DNA of 64,000 nt from Saccharopolyspora rosea (GCF_025643595.1 NZ_CP102826.1:4836001-4900000); one strand, 5' to 3'; shown: positions 8,076-19,635, counted from the stretch's first letter. Notes: generated by a model from the sequence alone, not told the origin. Translations and numbers: made by a program.

Positions 8076-9569
8076 TCAGGGCCGCAGGTCACCGGCGACC
8101 GCGCGAGCGTCCCAGTCGCGCTGCGAGACGTCGGTGACCGGTGACTCGTTCGCCGCGACCGCCGCCGGACCCACCATCCACAGTCGACCGCGGTCGTCGA
8201 GCAGCCCCAGGTCGCCGTTCGGCGCGCGCAACGCCGGGGCCTGCGCCCGGATCGTGCCCGCCACCGGTACACCGTCCACAGCGGACACCCGACGGTCGAG
8301 CACCACCGGCACGATCCGCTCCGCCACGGAGCGGCGTTCGACGCGGACCTTCACCCCGCCGCGGACCACGTCGACGGTGCGCGTCGGCGACGGCACGCCG
8401 AAGCCGTCCAGGACGGCCAGCGCCTGGTCTGCTCGCGCGCACCCGGCCGCGCCGGAGACGTCGATGCCGAAGTGCCGGATGCCGGTCGGCGCCGGATTCA
8501 GCACCGTGGCGCGCAGGACGTCGATCGGCACGGTGCCGCACGGGTCCGATGTGGACACCGGCGCGCGTCCCTCCGGGCCGCGCACCAGTCCCGGGCCCTC
8601 CTGCCACGGCCCCGGGACGACCACCGGCCGGTACGGGTGGCGGGTGAAGTCGCGGTCCCAGAAGGTGATCGTGGTGCCCTCGGCGGTCTGGTGCGCGATC
8701 GCGAAGGCGTCCAGCGCGGGCACCCACATCCAGTCCGCGCTGAACGCGTCGACGACCGACCGGGACCGGCGGGAGCGGTCGGCGGGCCGGAACCCCTCGG
8801 CGGTGAGCGCCTGCACGTCGTCGGTGAACTCCGGGTCGCGGGCGCGCAGCACGAACTGCCCGGCGCCGTTCCAGCCCGCACCGGACGCGGTGGTGTCGGT
8901 GAACATCAGGTAGAACCAGCCGTCCAGGTACAGCGCGGACGGCTGGCCCGCGCCGTAGTCGTTGGCGCGTTCGACCTCGTGGGAGGCGGTGACGATCGGC
9001 CCGCCCGCTTCCCGGGAGGCGCCACGCGCCGCGGATCCACCGCCCGCTCGCTGCCAGTTGATGCCGTCCGCGCTGCTCGCCACGCCGATCGCGTTGCCGT
9101 GCGCGTGGTCCCCGGCGGCGCCGGTGTAGTACAGGTAGTACCGACCGCCGACGCGCAGCACCGATGGGTCGCAGGTGTGCATCCCGTCGAAACCGCCCGG
9201 CCTGCCGCTGAACACCGCGACACCGTCGGGGAACGGGCCGTCCGGCCGGTCCGACTCGGCGTGCAGCACGTCATCGCCCGCCGGTCCGGCCCCGGGCAGT
9301 TGGCTGCACCACCACACCCGGTACCGCCCGCCCTCGGCGAGGACCGTCGGTCCGTAGTCGTACGGCGCCGACGGACCGCCGGACACCACGACACCGCTGC
9401 TCTGCCGGAACCCGGTGGTGGTCAGCGCGACCGGGACCGGCGGCGCGGTCACCGGCGACACCGTCGACGCGTGCCGCTCGGGCACGGCGTCGGTGCACCC
9501 GGCCAGCAGCACCGCCAGCACGACCGCCGTCGCCCGAAGCCGACGGCGCGACGGAATTCCGTTGTCCAC
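8076..9569 (-). CDS. Lipoprotein with a glycosidase-like beta-propeller
   Basis: The 497-residue protein carries a lipoprotein signal (basic n-region, hydrophobic core, lipobox LLAGC with the lipidated Cys near residue 25), so it is anchored outside the membrane. Repeated motifs such as CDPSVLRVGGRYYLYYTG and PSALYLDGWFYLMFTDT are typical of five-bladed propeller glycosidases (GH43/GH32/GH62-like folds). The catalytic residues cannot be assigned by eye, and it may only bind glycan. It lies 27 bases after aroQ on the same strand and converges with the GH64 glucanase, suggesting a shared role in polysaccharide use. The start is GTG. Confidence 0.7.
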   Translation of the reverse strand: MDNGIPSRRRLRATAVVLAVLLAGCTDAVPERHASTVSPVTAPPVPVALTTTGFRQSSGVVVSGGPSAPYDYGPTVLAEGGRYRVWWCSQLPGAGPAGDDVLHAESDRPDGPFPDGVAVFSGRPGGFDGMHTCDPSVLRVGGRYYLYYTGAAGDHAHGNAIGVASSADGINWQRAGGGSAARGASREAGGPIVTASHEVERANDYGAGQPSALYLDGWFYLMFTDTTASGAGWNGAGQFVLRARDPEFTDDVQALTAEGFRPADRSRRSRSVVDAFSADWMWVPALDAFAIAHQTAEGTTITFWDRDFTRHPYRPVVVPGPWQEGPGLVRGPEGRAPVSTSDPCGTVPIDVLRATVLNPAPTGIRHFGIDVSGAAGCARADQALAVLDGFGVPSPTRTVDVVRGGVKVRVERRSVAERIVPVVLDRRVSAVDGVPVAGTIRAQAPALRAPNGDLGLLDDRGRLWMVGPAAVAANESPVTDVSQRDWDARAVAGDLRP

Positions 9570-9596
9570 GGCGGTTCCGCGCGAGACGCGCGAGTG

Positions 9597-12847
<3,251 letters not shown>

Positions 12848-12863
<16 letters not shown>

Positions 12864-13501
12864 ACCTGTAGATCCTGCCACGACGAGCCCACCGCGGAGC
12901 CCGCTGGGGGCACATTCGCCAGAAGTTCCGGAAACGCCGTGACCACCCACGCCGGGGCCAGCATCGCGGGTCCGTGCGGCACCCGCGCGCACCGGCGGGC
13001 GGCGAGCAGCGTGAGCCCCGCGGCCACCAGCACCACCACGAGCACCGCCCACCACACCACGGCGCCGACCGCCGCACCGAGGCCCAGCGCGAGCTTGACG
13101 TCCCCGGCCCCGAGCGCGGCCGGGACCGCCGCCCGGACCAGCAGGTACGTCCCGCCGAACAGGACCACGCCGACGACCGCGCCGACCAGGACACCGGGGC
13201 GGTGCGGCGCGGCGAACGCCAGCAGCACCGCCAGCACCGGGCCGATGGGCAGCGTCAACACGTCCGGGAGCCTGCGGGCGCGCACGTCGCACACCGCGAG
13301 CAGCACCCCGAACCAGCCGACCGCCAGCGGCACCGGCAACCACCACCACGGCGGCGCCGGGAGGGCGGCGGCCGCCCACAGCGCGGCCACGCCGACCTCG
13401 CAGCACCACGGCGGGGGCGGCACGCCCCGGCGCGCCGCGCGCAGCACCGACGCGCCGAGCCGCCCCGCGACGACACCGGCCACGAACACCGCGAACACCA
13501 C
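12848..13501 (-). CDS. Prepilin peptidase (A24), single-domain form
   Basis: This is a 217-residue aspartic membrane protease that processes type IV prepilins or pseudopilins (Flp/Tad pili). Both catalytic aspartates are visible, in [10 protein letters not shown] and in the GxGD motif [10 protein letters not shown], between about six hydrophobic segments. It lacks the N-terminal cysteine-rich methylase domain of PilD-type enzymes and so resembles the short actinobacterial form. It overlaps aroC by 16 bases, a position conserved in this group. Its substrates are not in the window. Confidence 0.85.
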
Positions 13502-13579
13502 GCCGCCAGCGTGGCCCCGCCCGGGCCTCCCACCCGGGATCCGACCGCCGAAGACCCGCGTGTCGGTACGCCCTCAGAT

Positions 13580-13816
13580 GAGTGCCTGTCTTTGAACCTG
13601 ATACCAAAGGGTTCTCGGTAAGCGGCGCCAGCCGCTTTCTCCTTCGGTGAGCGGTCTCGCAGCCCGCACCGCCGCGGGTTCTCAGCGGTCGTCTCGCGAG
13701 GACAGCCCCGACGCCGTGTATTGGGCATACATCAGGAGGGGCTTCCGCAGTCGAGACGGCCGCTGAGGTTCCGCCACCGGCACCGCCACCCAAAACGAGT
13801 TCAAAGACAGGCTCTG
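13580..13816. repeat. Dispersed intergenic repeat, copy A, with terminal inverted repeats
   Basis: This gene-free 315-base gap holds a repeat whose ends are a perfect 13-bp inverted pair, CCTGTCTTTGAAC (13585-13597) and GTTCAAAGACAGG (13799-13811). Inside are AAGCGGCGCCAGCCGCTTTCT and GGTGAGCGGTCTCGC, shared with copy B at 59090. GCCACCGGCACCGCC and AAAACGAGTTC are shared with copies B and C. No transposase or coding signal lies inside. It stands between the prepilin peptidase start and the PTS IIA stop. Confidence 0.75.
13681..13767. repeat. Nested hairpin element inside repeat copy A
   Basis: CTCAGCGGTCGTCTCG (13681-13696) pairs with CGAGACGGCCGCTGAG (13752-13767) with one mismatch. An inner AGCCCC/GGGGCT pair (13704-13709 and 13738-13743) closes a 28-base loop. 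The element interrupts the repeat where copies B and C are continuous, so it looks like a later insertion of about 110 bases. Confidence 0.6.
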
Positions 13817-14272
13817 TCAGGACCCCACGGTGAACAGCGTCTCGCCCGCCACGACCTGACCGTCCTCGCGGACGTCCGCCAGCGCCTCCGGCGCGACGTC
13901 CAGCGCGACCACCGGGCACACCGAGGAGTAGCCGTGCGACTCGACCTCGGCCGGGTCCCAGCTCACGATCTTCTGCCCGGCCGCCACCACGTCACCCTTC
14001 TCGACGTGCAGCGTGAAGCCCTCGCCCTTGAGCTTGACGGTGTCGATGCCCAGGTGCACCAGGATCGCCACGCCACCGCCGGTGGCGACCACGAACGCGT
14101 GCGGGTGCAACGTGGCCACCGTGCCGGCGACCGGGGCGACCGCGTCCACGCGCCCGGCGCGCGGCTTGACCGCGACGCCCGGACCGACCATGGCCTGCGA
14201 GAACACCGGGTCGGGAACCTCGGTCAGCGTCGTCGCCAGTCCTTCGACCGGGCTGCCCACCTCCACGCTCAC
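13817..14272 (-). CDS. crr: PTS enzyme IIA, glucose family (Crr-type)
   Basis: This 151-residue cytoplasmic phosphocarrier accepts phosphate from HPr and passes it to the IIB domain. The two key histidines are 15 residues apart as in E. coli IIA-Glc: His58 (HPHAFV) and the phospho-acceptor His73 ([11 protein letters not shown]). The GTG start overlaps the IIB stop codon (GTGA). With IIB, IIC and HPr in the same locus it completes the sugar-specific PTS; enzyme I is not in the window. Confidence 0.92.
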   Translation of the reverse strand: MSVEVGSPVEGLATTLTEVPDPVFSQAMVGPGVAVKPRAGRVDAVAPVAGTVATLHPHAFVVATGGGVAILVHLGIDTVKLKGEGFTLHVEKGDVVAAGQKIVSWDPAEVESHGYSSVCPVVALDVAPEALADVREDGQVVAGETLFTVGS

Positions 14273-14505
14273 AGCAGGTCCCCGATCTCGTCGCCGAGGG
14301 TGTCCGCCTCCGGCCCCACCACGACCTGCACGACGGTGCCCTGCTGCATCACGCCGTGCGCGCCGGCGGACTTCAGCGCCGCCTCGTCGACCTTGGACGC
14401 GTCCTCGACCTCGCAGCGCAGGCGCGTGATGCACGCTTCGATCTCCGCCACGTTGCCACTGCCGCCGAGCGCGGCCAGGATCGCCGCGGCCTTGTCCTGA
14501 GCCAC
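14269..14505 (-). CDS. PTS enzyme IIB, glucose/GlcNAc family
   Basis: This free-standing IIB protein of 78 residues is the last phosphate donor to the sugar during transport. Cys25 in EACITRLRC is the phosphorylated cysteine (the family motif is CITRLR). The GTG at 14505 is supported by AAGGAG eight bases upstream. It is the first gene of the leftward unit and is divergent from the GntR regulator across a 211-base promoter region. Streptomyces also has a separate IIB (NagF) for N-acetylglucosamine. Confidence 0.9.
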   Translation of the reverse strand: MAQDKAAAILAALGGSGNVAEIEACITRLRCEVEDASKVDEAALKSAGAHGVMQQGTVVQVVVGPEADTLGDEIGDLL

Positions 14506-14604
14506 CTCGTGCTCCTTCCGTTCGTGCGCACCGCGGTCCGCCGGACCGCGCGACGACGATCTTGCGCCAACCGGTGTCGATGCGGCAACGAAACGTGTTC
14601 CGCC

Positions 14605-14634
14605 TTGACACCCGATCGCATGACCGCGCATTGT
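14605..14634 (+). promoter_or_regulatory. Promoter of the dasR-IIC-HPr unit
   Basis: TTGACA (14605-14610) and CATTGT (14629-14634) are 18 bases apart, and a start site near 14641 would put the dre-like operator right at the beginning of the transcript. A TACTGT on the minus strand just beyond the operator may serve the divergent IIB-IIA unit. Confidence 0.55.
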
Positions 14635-14642
14635 TCGCAACC

Positions 14643-14659
14643 AACTGGTTTAGACCGGA
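14643..14659. promoter_or_regulatory. DasR-responsive element (dre-like operator)
   Basis: The sequence AACTGGTTTAGACCGGA is an imperfect palindrome that matches about 12 of 16 positions of the Streptomyces dre consensus ACTGGTCTAGACCACT, as recalled. It lies in the divergent promoter between the IIB-IIA and dasR-IIC-HPr units, where a DasR-type repressor released by glucosamine-6-phosphate would control both. Confidence 0.6.
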
Positions 14660-14728
14660 CAGTACCAACTTCCGGACCGGGGAAACAGGACCGGGCAACG
14701 AGCACCGAGGCGCCCGGTGGGAGGCAGT

Positions 14729-15535
14729 GTGGCCGACGTTCGCGATCCCGCGACAGGCCCGCCGCGCGCCGTGCTGCGCGACGGGCCGACGCCCAAGCAC
14801 GCGCAGTTGCGGGAGATCCTGCGCGACCTCGCGCGCAGCGAACTGCTGCCCGGCTCGCCGGTGCCGTCCGAACGCGACCTCGCCGCCCGCTACGGCGTCT
14901 CCCGGCTCACCGTGCGCGAGGCGGTCGGCCAGCTCGTCGCCGAGGGGCTGCTCGTCCGCGTGCGCGGCAAGGGAACCTTCACCACCCGGCCCCGCGTGGA
15001 GTCCCAACTGCACCTGGCGTCGTTCACCGAGGACATGCGGCGCCGCGGGATGCGCCCGGAGACGGTGCTGCTGGAGGCCGCCGCGACGATCCCGCCGCCG
15101 GGCACCGCCGAGGCCCTGGGCCTGGCGCCCGGCAGGGCTGCGCACTGGCTGTACCGGCTGCGCAAGGCCGACGGCGCGCCGATGGCCGTGGAGCGCGGCT
15201 GGTACCACGCCGACGTGCTGCCCGGTCTGCTCGACCACGACCTGACCGACTCGCTCTACTCGCTGCTGGCGCGCGAGTACGACGTGCACCTGGAGCGCGG
15301 CACCCAGACCGTGCTCGCCGAGGGTGCCGACGCCGAGACCGCCCGGCTGCTGGGCGTGCGCCCCGGCAGCCCGGTGCTGGTGTTCCGCCGGGTGTCCACC
15401 GCGCGCGGAACCCCGGTCGAGGACATGACTTCCTGGTACCGGGGCGACCTGTACCAGGTGACCATGCAGCTGGACCGGAACCCCGAACCCGCCGGTCACC
15501 GGCCCGGCGGACCCGACACAGGAGGTAACCGATGA
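14729..15535 (+). CDS. dasR: DasR-type GntR/HutC family regulator
   Basis: The 268-residue repressor has an N-terminal winged HTH (about 20-90; PVPSERDLAARYGVSRLTVREA, GKGTF) and a C-terminal UTRA ligand domain (about 100-250) that in DasR senses phosphorylated amino sugars. The GTG at 14729 was preferred to the one at 14717 because GGGAGG stands just before it. Its stop codon overlaps the IIC start (ATGA). Context (GlcNAc-type PTS and a dre-like site) supports the DasR call, but other sugar-phosphate repressors of the family remain possible. Confidence 0.82.
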   Translation: MADVRDPATGPPRAVLRDGPTPKHAQLREILRDLARSELLPGSPVPSERDLAARYGVSRLTVREAVGQLVAEGLLVRVRGKGTFTTRPRVESQLHLASFTEDMRRRGMRPETVLLEAAATIPPPGTAEALGLAPGRAAHWLYRLRKADGAPMAVERGWYHADVLPGLLDHDLTDSLYSLLAREYDVHLERGTQTVLAEGADAETARLLGVRPGSPVLVFRRVSTARGTPVEDMTSWYRGDLYQVTMQLDRNPEPAGHRPGGPDTGGNR

Positions 15536-16758
15536 GTGCCAGCGCCACCACGGCGTCCGGCAGGCAGGGCTTCGCGCTGCTGCAACGGCTGGGCCGCAGC
15601 CTGATGCTGCCGATCGCCGTCCTGCCCGCCGCCGCGCTGCTCCAGCGGCTCGGCCAGGACGACCTGCTGGGCAGCATCGGCGCGCTGAAGAGCGTCGCGA
15701 GCGTCATCGGGGCGGCGGGCGGCGCGCTGTTCGACAACCTGCCGCTGCTGTTCGCCATCGGTGTGGCGATCGGCTTCGCCAAGAAGGCCGACGGGTCGAC
15801 CGCGCTGGCCGCGGCGGTGGGCTACCTGGTGCTGTCCGGGGTGCTGTGGCAGATCACCGGACAGGAGACGGGCACCGCCTACAACAAGGGCCCCTACGGC
15901 GTCCTGGGCGGCATCGTCGCCGGCCTGACCGCGGCCTGGCTGTGGCAGCGCTACCACCGCATCAAACTGCCCGCCTACCTGGGCTTCTTCGGCGGGCGCC
16001 GGTTCGTGCCGATCGTGACCGCGTTCGCCATGGTCCTCGCGGGCGTGGTGCTGGGTCTGCTGTACCCGCTGTTCGACAGGGGTCTGACCGCCTTCAGCGA
16101 CGCGGTCACCTCCAACGCGGTGGTCGGCGGCGGGGTGTACGGCGTGATCAACCGGCTGCTGCTGCCGTTCGGCCTGCACCACATCCCGAACAGCGTCGTG
16201 TGGTTCACCTTCGGCGACTACCAGGGCCAGCGCGGCGACATCGCGCGCTTCTTCGCCGGCGACCCGACCGCGGGCACGTTCATGACCGGTTTCTTCCCGA
16301 TCTTCATGTTCGCCCTGCCCGCCGCGGCGCTGGCGATCTGGCGCTCCGCCAAGCCCTCGCAGCGCAAGGTGGTCGGCGGCGTGATGCTGTCGGTGGCGCT
16401 GACCGCGTTCCTCACCGGTGTCACCGAACCCCTGGAGTTCTCGTTCATCTTCGTGGCCTGGCCGCTGCTGCTGATCCACGCGGTGCTGACGGGGACGTCG
16501 ATGGCGCTGGTCAACGCGCTGGACATCCACACCGGGTTCGGCTTCTCCGCGGGCGCCATCGACTACGTGCTCAACTTCGGCATCTCGCGGCACTCGCTGT
16601 GGCTGATCCCGATCGGCCTGGCCTACGCCGTCGTGTACTACTTCGTGTTCCGGTTCGTGATCACGAAGTGGAACCTGCGCACCCCCGGCCGCGAGGAGGA
16701 CGAAACCGCTGCGGACAATGCCGCGAGTGGTTCGGCGTCGAGCCCCGACAACAGCTGA
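15532..16758 (+). CDS. PTS permease subunit IIC, GlcNAc/glucose family
   Basis: This 408-residue membrane permease takes up and phosphorylates sugar with IIB. About ten hydrophobic segments are present. The family motifs ADGSTALAAAVGYLVL and LLPFGLHHIPNSVVWF are seen, as is the conserved GVTEPLEFSF near residue 300 that lines the substrate site. No IIB domain is fused at the C terminus, which ends in an acidic, Ser/Ala-rich tail. Similarity of layout to Streptomyces NagE2 and the DasR-type regulator suggest N-acetylglucosamine, but glucose cannot be excluded. It is translationally coupled to dasR. Confidence 0.88.
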   Translation: MSASATTASGRQGFALLQRLGRSLMLPIAVLPAAALLQRLGQDDLLGSIGALKSVASVIGAAGGALFDNLPLLFAIGVAIGFAKKADGSTALAAAVGYLVLSGVLWQITGQETGTAYNKGPYGVLGGIVAGLTAAWLWQRYHRIKLPAYLGFFGGRRFVPIVTAFAMVLAGVVLGLLYPLFDRGLTAFSDAVTSNAVVGGGVYGVINRLLLPFGLHHIPNSVVWFTFGDYQGQRGDIARFFAGDPTAGTFMTGFFPIFMFALPAAALAIWRSAKPSQRKVVGGVMLSVALTAFLTGVTEPLEFSFIFVAWPLLLIHAVLTGTSMALVNALDIHTGFGFSAGAIDYVLNFGISRHSLWLIPIGLAYAVVYYFVFRFVITKWNLRTPGREEDETAADNAASGSASSPDNS

Positions 16759-16797
16759 TCTCGGCGCATCCCCCGATCCCCCGACGAATGGAGAACC

Positions 16798-17061
16798 ATG
16801 CCTGAGCGACGCGTCACCGTGGTGAGCAAGGTCGGGCTGCACGCGCGCCCCGCGGCCCTGGTGGCCAAGGCCGCCGCCGCGCAGCCGGTGACGATCACGA
16901 TCCGCAAGGACGGCACCACCCCGGTCGAGGCGGGCAGCATCCTCGGCCTGATGACGCTCGGCGCCGCCTGCGGCGACGAGGTCGTCCTCGCCGCCGAGGG
17001 CGACGGCGCCGACGAAGCCCTCGACCACCTCGCCGACCTGGTCGCCTCCGAACTCGACTGA
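16798..17061 (+). CDS. ptsH: Phosphocarrier protein HPr
   Basis: HPr (87 residues) carries phosphate from enzyme I to the IIA proteins. His15 in GLHARPA is the phosphorylation site, and Ser47 in AGSILGLM is at the regulatory serine position, although no HPr kinase is expected in this group. It is 39 bases downstream of IIC and ends at a clear hairpin terminator. Confidence 0.95.
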   Translation: MPERRVTVVSKVGLHARPAALVAKAAAAQPVTITIRKDGTTPVEAGSILGLMTLGAACGDEVVLAAEGDGADEALDHLADLVASELD

Positions 17062-17067
17062 CCCGAC

Positions 17068-17098
17068 GGGCTCCCCGTTTCCCCGAGATGGGGAGCCC
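17068..17098 (+). terminator. Terminator after ptsH
   Basis: GGGCTCCCC (17068-17076) pairs perfectly with GGGGAGCCC (17090-17098) around a 13-base loop, seven bases after the HPr stop. It lies between convergent ptsH and aroE. Confidence 0.7.
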
Positions 17099-17118
17099 CC
17101 GTCCCCGAAGGCGGGCGC

Positions 17119-17973
17119 TCAGAGCGGGAGGGGCACCTCGTCACCGGTGGCGGAGGCCAGGGCGTCGCGCATCTCCCGCCGCGGGGCGGCGCGGCCGGTG
17201 AACTGCTCGACCTGGCCGAACGCCTGGTGCAGCAGCATGTCCAGGCCGGTGGCGACGCGTCCCCCGGCGGCCAGCACCGCGCTCGCCAGCGGCGTGGGCC
17301 ACGGGTGGTAGACGACGTCGAGCACGCACGACGCCGTCGCCAGCTCCGCCGCCCGGGCGTCCAACGCCCCGGCGGGCAGCGTCGACACCACGACGTCGGA
17401 GGCCGTCGCCGCGGCGGCGAGGTCGAGGTGGTCGAGCCGTTCGACCCGCACCCGCACGCCGACGCGTTCGGCGGTCTCCGCCGCCTCCGCCGCACGGGCG
17501 GGCTCGCGCACGGCGAGCACCACGTCGCGCACGCCGAGTTCGGCGAACGCCGCCAACGTCGCGGCGGCGGTACCGCCCGCGCCCAGGATCAGTCCACTGT
17601 GGCCGGTGGTGAAACCGCCTGCGGCGCGCAGCGCTCCGACCACACCGTCCACATCGGTGCAATCGGCCGCCCAACCGCCGTCGGCCCGCCGCGCGAGCGT
17701 GTTCGCCGCGCCGACCGCGGCGGCCCGCGCGGTCGCCTCGTCGGCGACCGCCAGCGCGGCCCGCTTGCCCGGCATCGTCACCGACAGCCCGACCCACTCC
17801 GGGCCCAGCCCGGCGACGAACCCGGGCAGTCCCCGCGCGTCCACCTCGACCCGCTCGTAGCGGTAGTGCTCCAGCCCGAGAGCCGCGTACGCCGCACCGT
17901 GCAGCACCGGGGACAGCGAGTGCTCGATCGGGGAACCGAGCACCGCCGCCCTGCGGACCTCAGAACGCGCCAC
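17119..17973 (-). CDS. aroE: Shikimate dehydrogenase
   Basis: AroE reduces 3-dehydroshikimate to shikimate with NADPH. The 284-residue protein has the substrate-binding GSPIEHSLSP (about 13-22), the catalytic lysine in SVTMPGKRAAL, the aspartate in CTDVDG and the nucleotide-binding GAGGTAAA. Its ATG overlaps the end of mltG by 14 bases. It is separated from the other aro genes by the PTS block. Confidence 0.95.
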   Translation of the reverse strand: MARSEVRRAAVLGSPIEHSLSPVLHGAAYAALGLEHYRYERVEVDARGLPGFVAGLGPEWVGLSVTMPGKRAALAVADEATARAAAVGAANTLARRADGGWAADCTDVDGVVGALRAAGGFTTGHSGLILGAGGTAAATLAAFAELGVRDVVLAVREPARAAEAAETAERVGVRVRVERLDHLDLAAAATASDVVVSTLPAGALDARAAELATASCVLDVVYHPWPTPLASAVLAAGGRVATGLDMLLHQAFGQVEQFTGRAAPRREMRDALASATGDEVPLPL

Positions 17974-19162
17974 GCTGCTGGGCCTCCTTGATGTACTGCT
18001 CGTGCTCCTGCGGCGTGGTGGCGAAGCAGGAGGTGCCGTCCGGGTAGCACTTCACGAAGTACTTCCAGTCACCGGCGGTGGGCTTCTCCGCCGCGTTGAT
18101 CGCCGCCCTGCTGACCGAGGAGATCGGCGTCGGCGGCAGGCCGTAGTTCTGGTACGTGTTGTACGGGCCCGGCCGCTGCCGGTCCTCCGGTTTGGTCAGC
18201 AGCGACGGCTTGTCCAGCGGGTAGTTGATCGTCGAGTCCAGGCCGAGGCGCATGGCCGGCGGCTTGAGCCGGTTGTCGATCACCCGCGCCACCCGCGGGA
18301 AGTCCTTCTCGATGGCCTCGCTCTGCACCAGCGACGCCAGGGTGAGCAGCTCGTACGGGCTGTGCCCGGTGCCGTCGGCGGCCTGCGGCAGTCCGGCGAC
18401 CTCCAGCTGCGCCGCCGACCGGGTGAGCACGTCGTGCAGCACGTTCTCGGCCGTCTCGCCCGGTTTGACGTCGTAGACGCCGGGCATGATCAGCCCTTCC
18501 AGCCGCCGCGCGGGTTCGGCCCGGGACGCGTCGGCGACCGCCCAGTCCGGCACGCCCAGCGACTTCAGGTCCGCCGTCTCGGCCACCTGGCGCATCTGGT
18601 CCGGGCTGACGCACTGGGCGTTGCGGCCCGCGCAGGTGGCCTGGGCGAGCTTGGTCAGGATGCCCGGGGTGTGCCCGCCGTCGGGGGCGAGCTGGTCGTC
18701 CAGCCGCATGCCGCCGCGGATCTCCACCCGGCCGACCTTGGCCTCCGGCGAGAGGATGCGCGCCACCGCCGCCTGCCCGGACATCCGCGCCCGCATCAGG
18801 TAGAAGCCGGGCTGGATGCTCTGGATGTCCCGGTTGCCCTCGGCTGCCTTGGTGAACGCCTTGGTGCTGGCCACCACGCCCTGCTGGACCAGGGTGCTGC
18901 CGACGCCCCGGACGGTGTCGCCGGCCTTGATCTCGACGACCACCTCACCGGTGCCCGCACCGTCGAAGTCGTCGTACCCGATGATCCGCATGATCTGGCT
19001 GACGCCGTACACCACTCCGCCGCTGACCAGCACGAGCACGAACAGCCCGGCCAGGGCGGTGACCACCCGGCGCCGCTTGCGGCGGCGGAAGCGTTCCGGG
19101 TCGGGGGCGCGGCGCGGGGCCTCTCCGGCATCGTCGGCGAACAGTCCGAGATCGTCGCTCAC
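17960..19162 (-). CDS. mltG: Endolytic murein transglycosylase MltG
   Basis: MltG cleaves nascent glycan strands and sets peptidoglycan chain length. The 400-residue protein has a cytoplasmic basic N terminus, one membrane segment (about 33-57), a LysM-like subdomain (about 70-130) and the YceG catalytic domain. The catalytic glutamate is Glu282 in LASLVQSEA, followed by VARVIDNRL and MRLGLDSTINY as in E. coli. The GTG start overlaps the ruvX stop codon (GTGA). The alaS-ruvX-mltG-aroE order is widely conserved in actinobacteria. Confidence 0.93.
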   Translation of the reverse strand: MSDDLGLFADDAGEAPRRAPDPERFRRRKRRRVVTALAGLFVLVLVSGGVVYGVSQIMRIIGYDDFDGAGTGEVVVEIKAGDTVRGVGSTLVQQGVVASTKAFTKAAEGNRDIQSIQPGFYLMRARMSGQAAVARILSPEAKVGRVEIRGGMRLDDQLAPDGGHTPGILTKLAQATCAGRNAQCVSPDQMRQVAETADLKSLGVPDWAVADASRAEPARRLEGLIMPGVYDVKPGETAENVLHDVLTRSAAQLEVAGLPQAADGTGHSPYELLTLASLVQSEAIEKDFPRVARVIDNRLKPPAMRLGLDSTINYPLDKPSLLTKPEDRQRPGPYNTYQNYGLPPTPISSVSRAAINAAEKPTAGDWKYFVKCYPDGTSCFATTPQEHEQYIKEAQQRGAF

Positions 19163-19635
19163 GACAGTCCCTCTCGTCTCGTCTGCCCCCGGGTGTCCAG
19201 ATACGCCTGCAGGATCTCCACCGCCGCGGCCTGGTCGACCACGGCCCGCTGCTTCCTGCCCTTCACGCCGCGTTGCGACAGCACGCGGCTCGCGGTGACG
19301 GTGGTGAGCCGTTCGTCGACGAAGCGCACCGGCACCGGGGCGATCCGCCCCGCCAGCGCCTCGCCGTACTCCTGCGCCGCCTCGGCGGCCTGGCCGTGCC
19401 GCCCGGCCAGCGTCTTGGGCATGCCGACGACGACCTCGACGACCTCGTGCTCGACGACCAGTTCGGCCAGCCGGGTGAGGTCGGTGCCGCCCTCGGCATC
19501 GCGTTGCAGGGTGACCAGCGGTGTGGCCAGCATCGGTGCGGGATCGCTGAGCGCGACCCCGACGCGCACTGCGCCGACGTCCACGCCGAGGCGTCGGCCC
19601 GGACCGGGGTCCGGGCCTCGCCGCTGCTCGCTCAC
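19159..19635 (-). CDS. ruvX: Putative pre-16S rRNA nuclease / Holliday junction resolvase-like RuvX (YqgF)
   Basis: This 158-residue RNase H-fold protein takes part in processing the 16S rRNA 5' end. The fold's acidic residues are visible in [16 protein letters not shown] and in FVDERLTT, with [14 protein letters not shown] near the C terminus. The GTG start overlaps the alaS stop (GTGA), and the gene is coupled to mltG downstream. Confidence 0.92.
   Translation of the reverse strand: MSEQRRGPDPGPGRRLGVDVGAVRVGVALSDPAPMLATPLVTLQRDAEGGTDLTRLAELVVEHEVVEVVVGMPKTLAGRHGQAAEAAQEYGEALAGRIAPVPVRFVDERLTTVTASRVLSQRGVKGRKQRAVVDQAAAVEILQAYLDTRGQTRREGLS

Noticed and set aside
13580..13816. CRISPR-like array
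   Set aside because: There are inverted, not regularly spaced direct repeats, no spacers and no cas genes.
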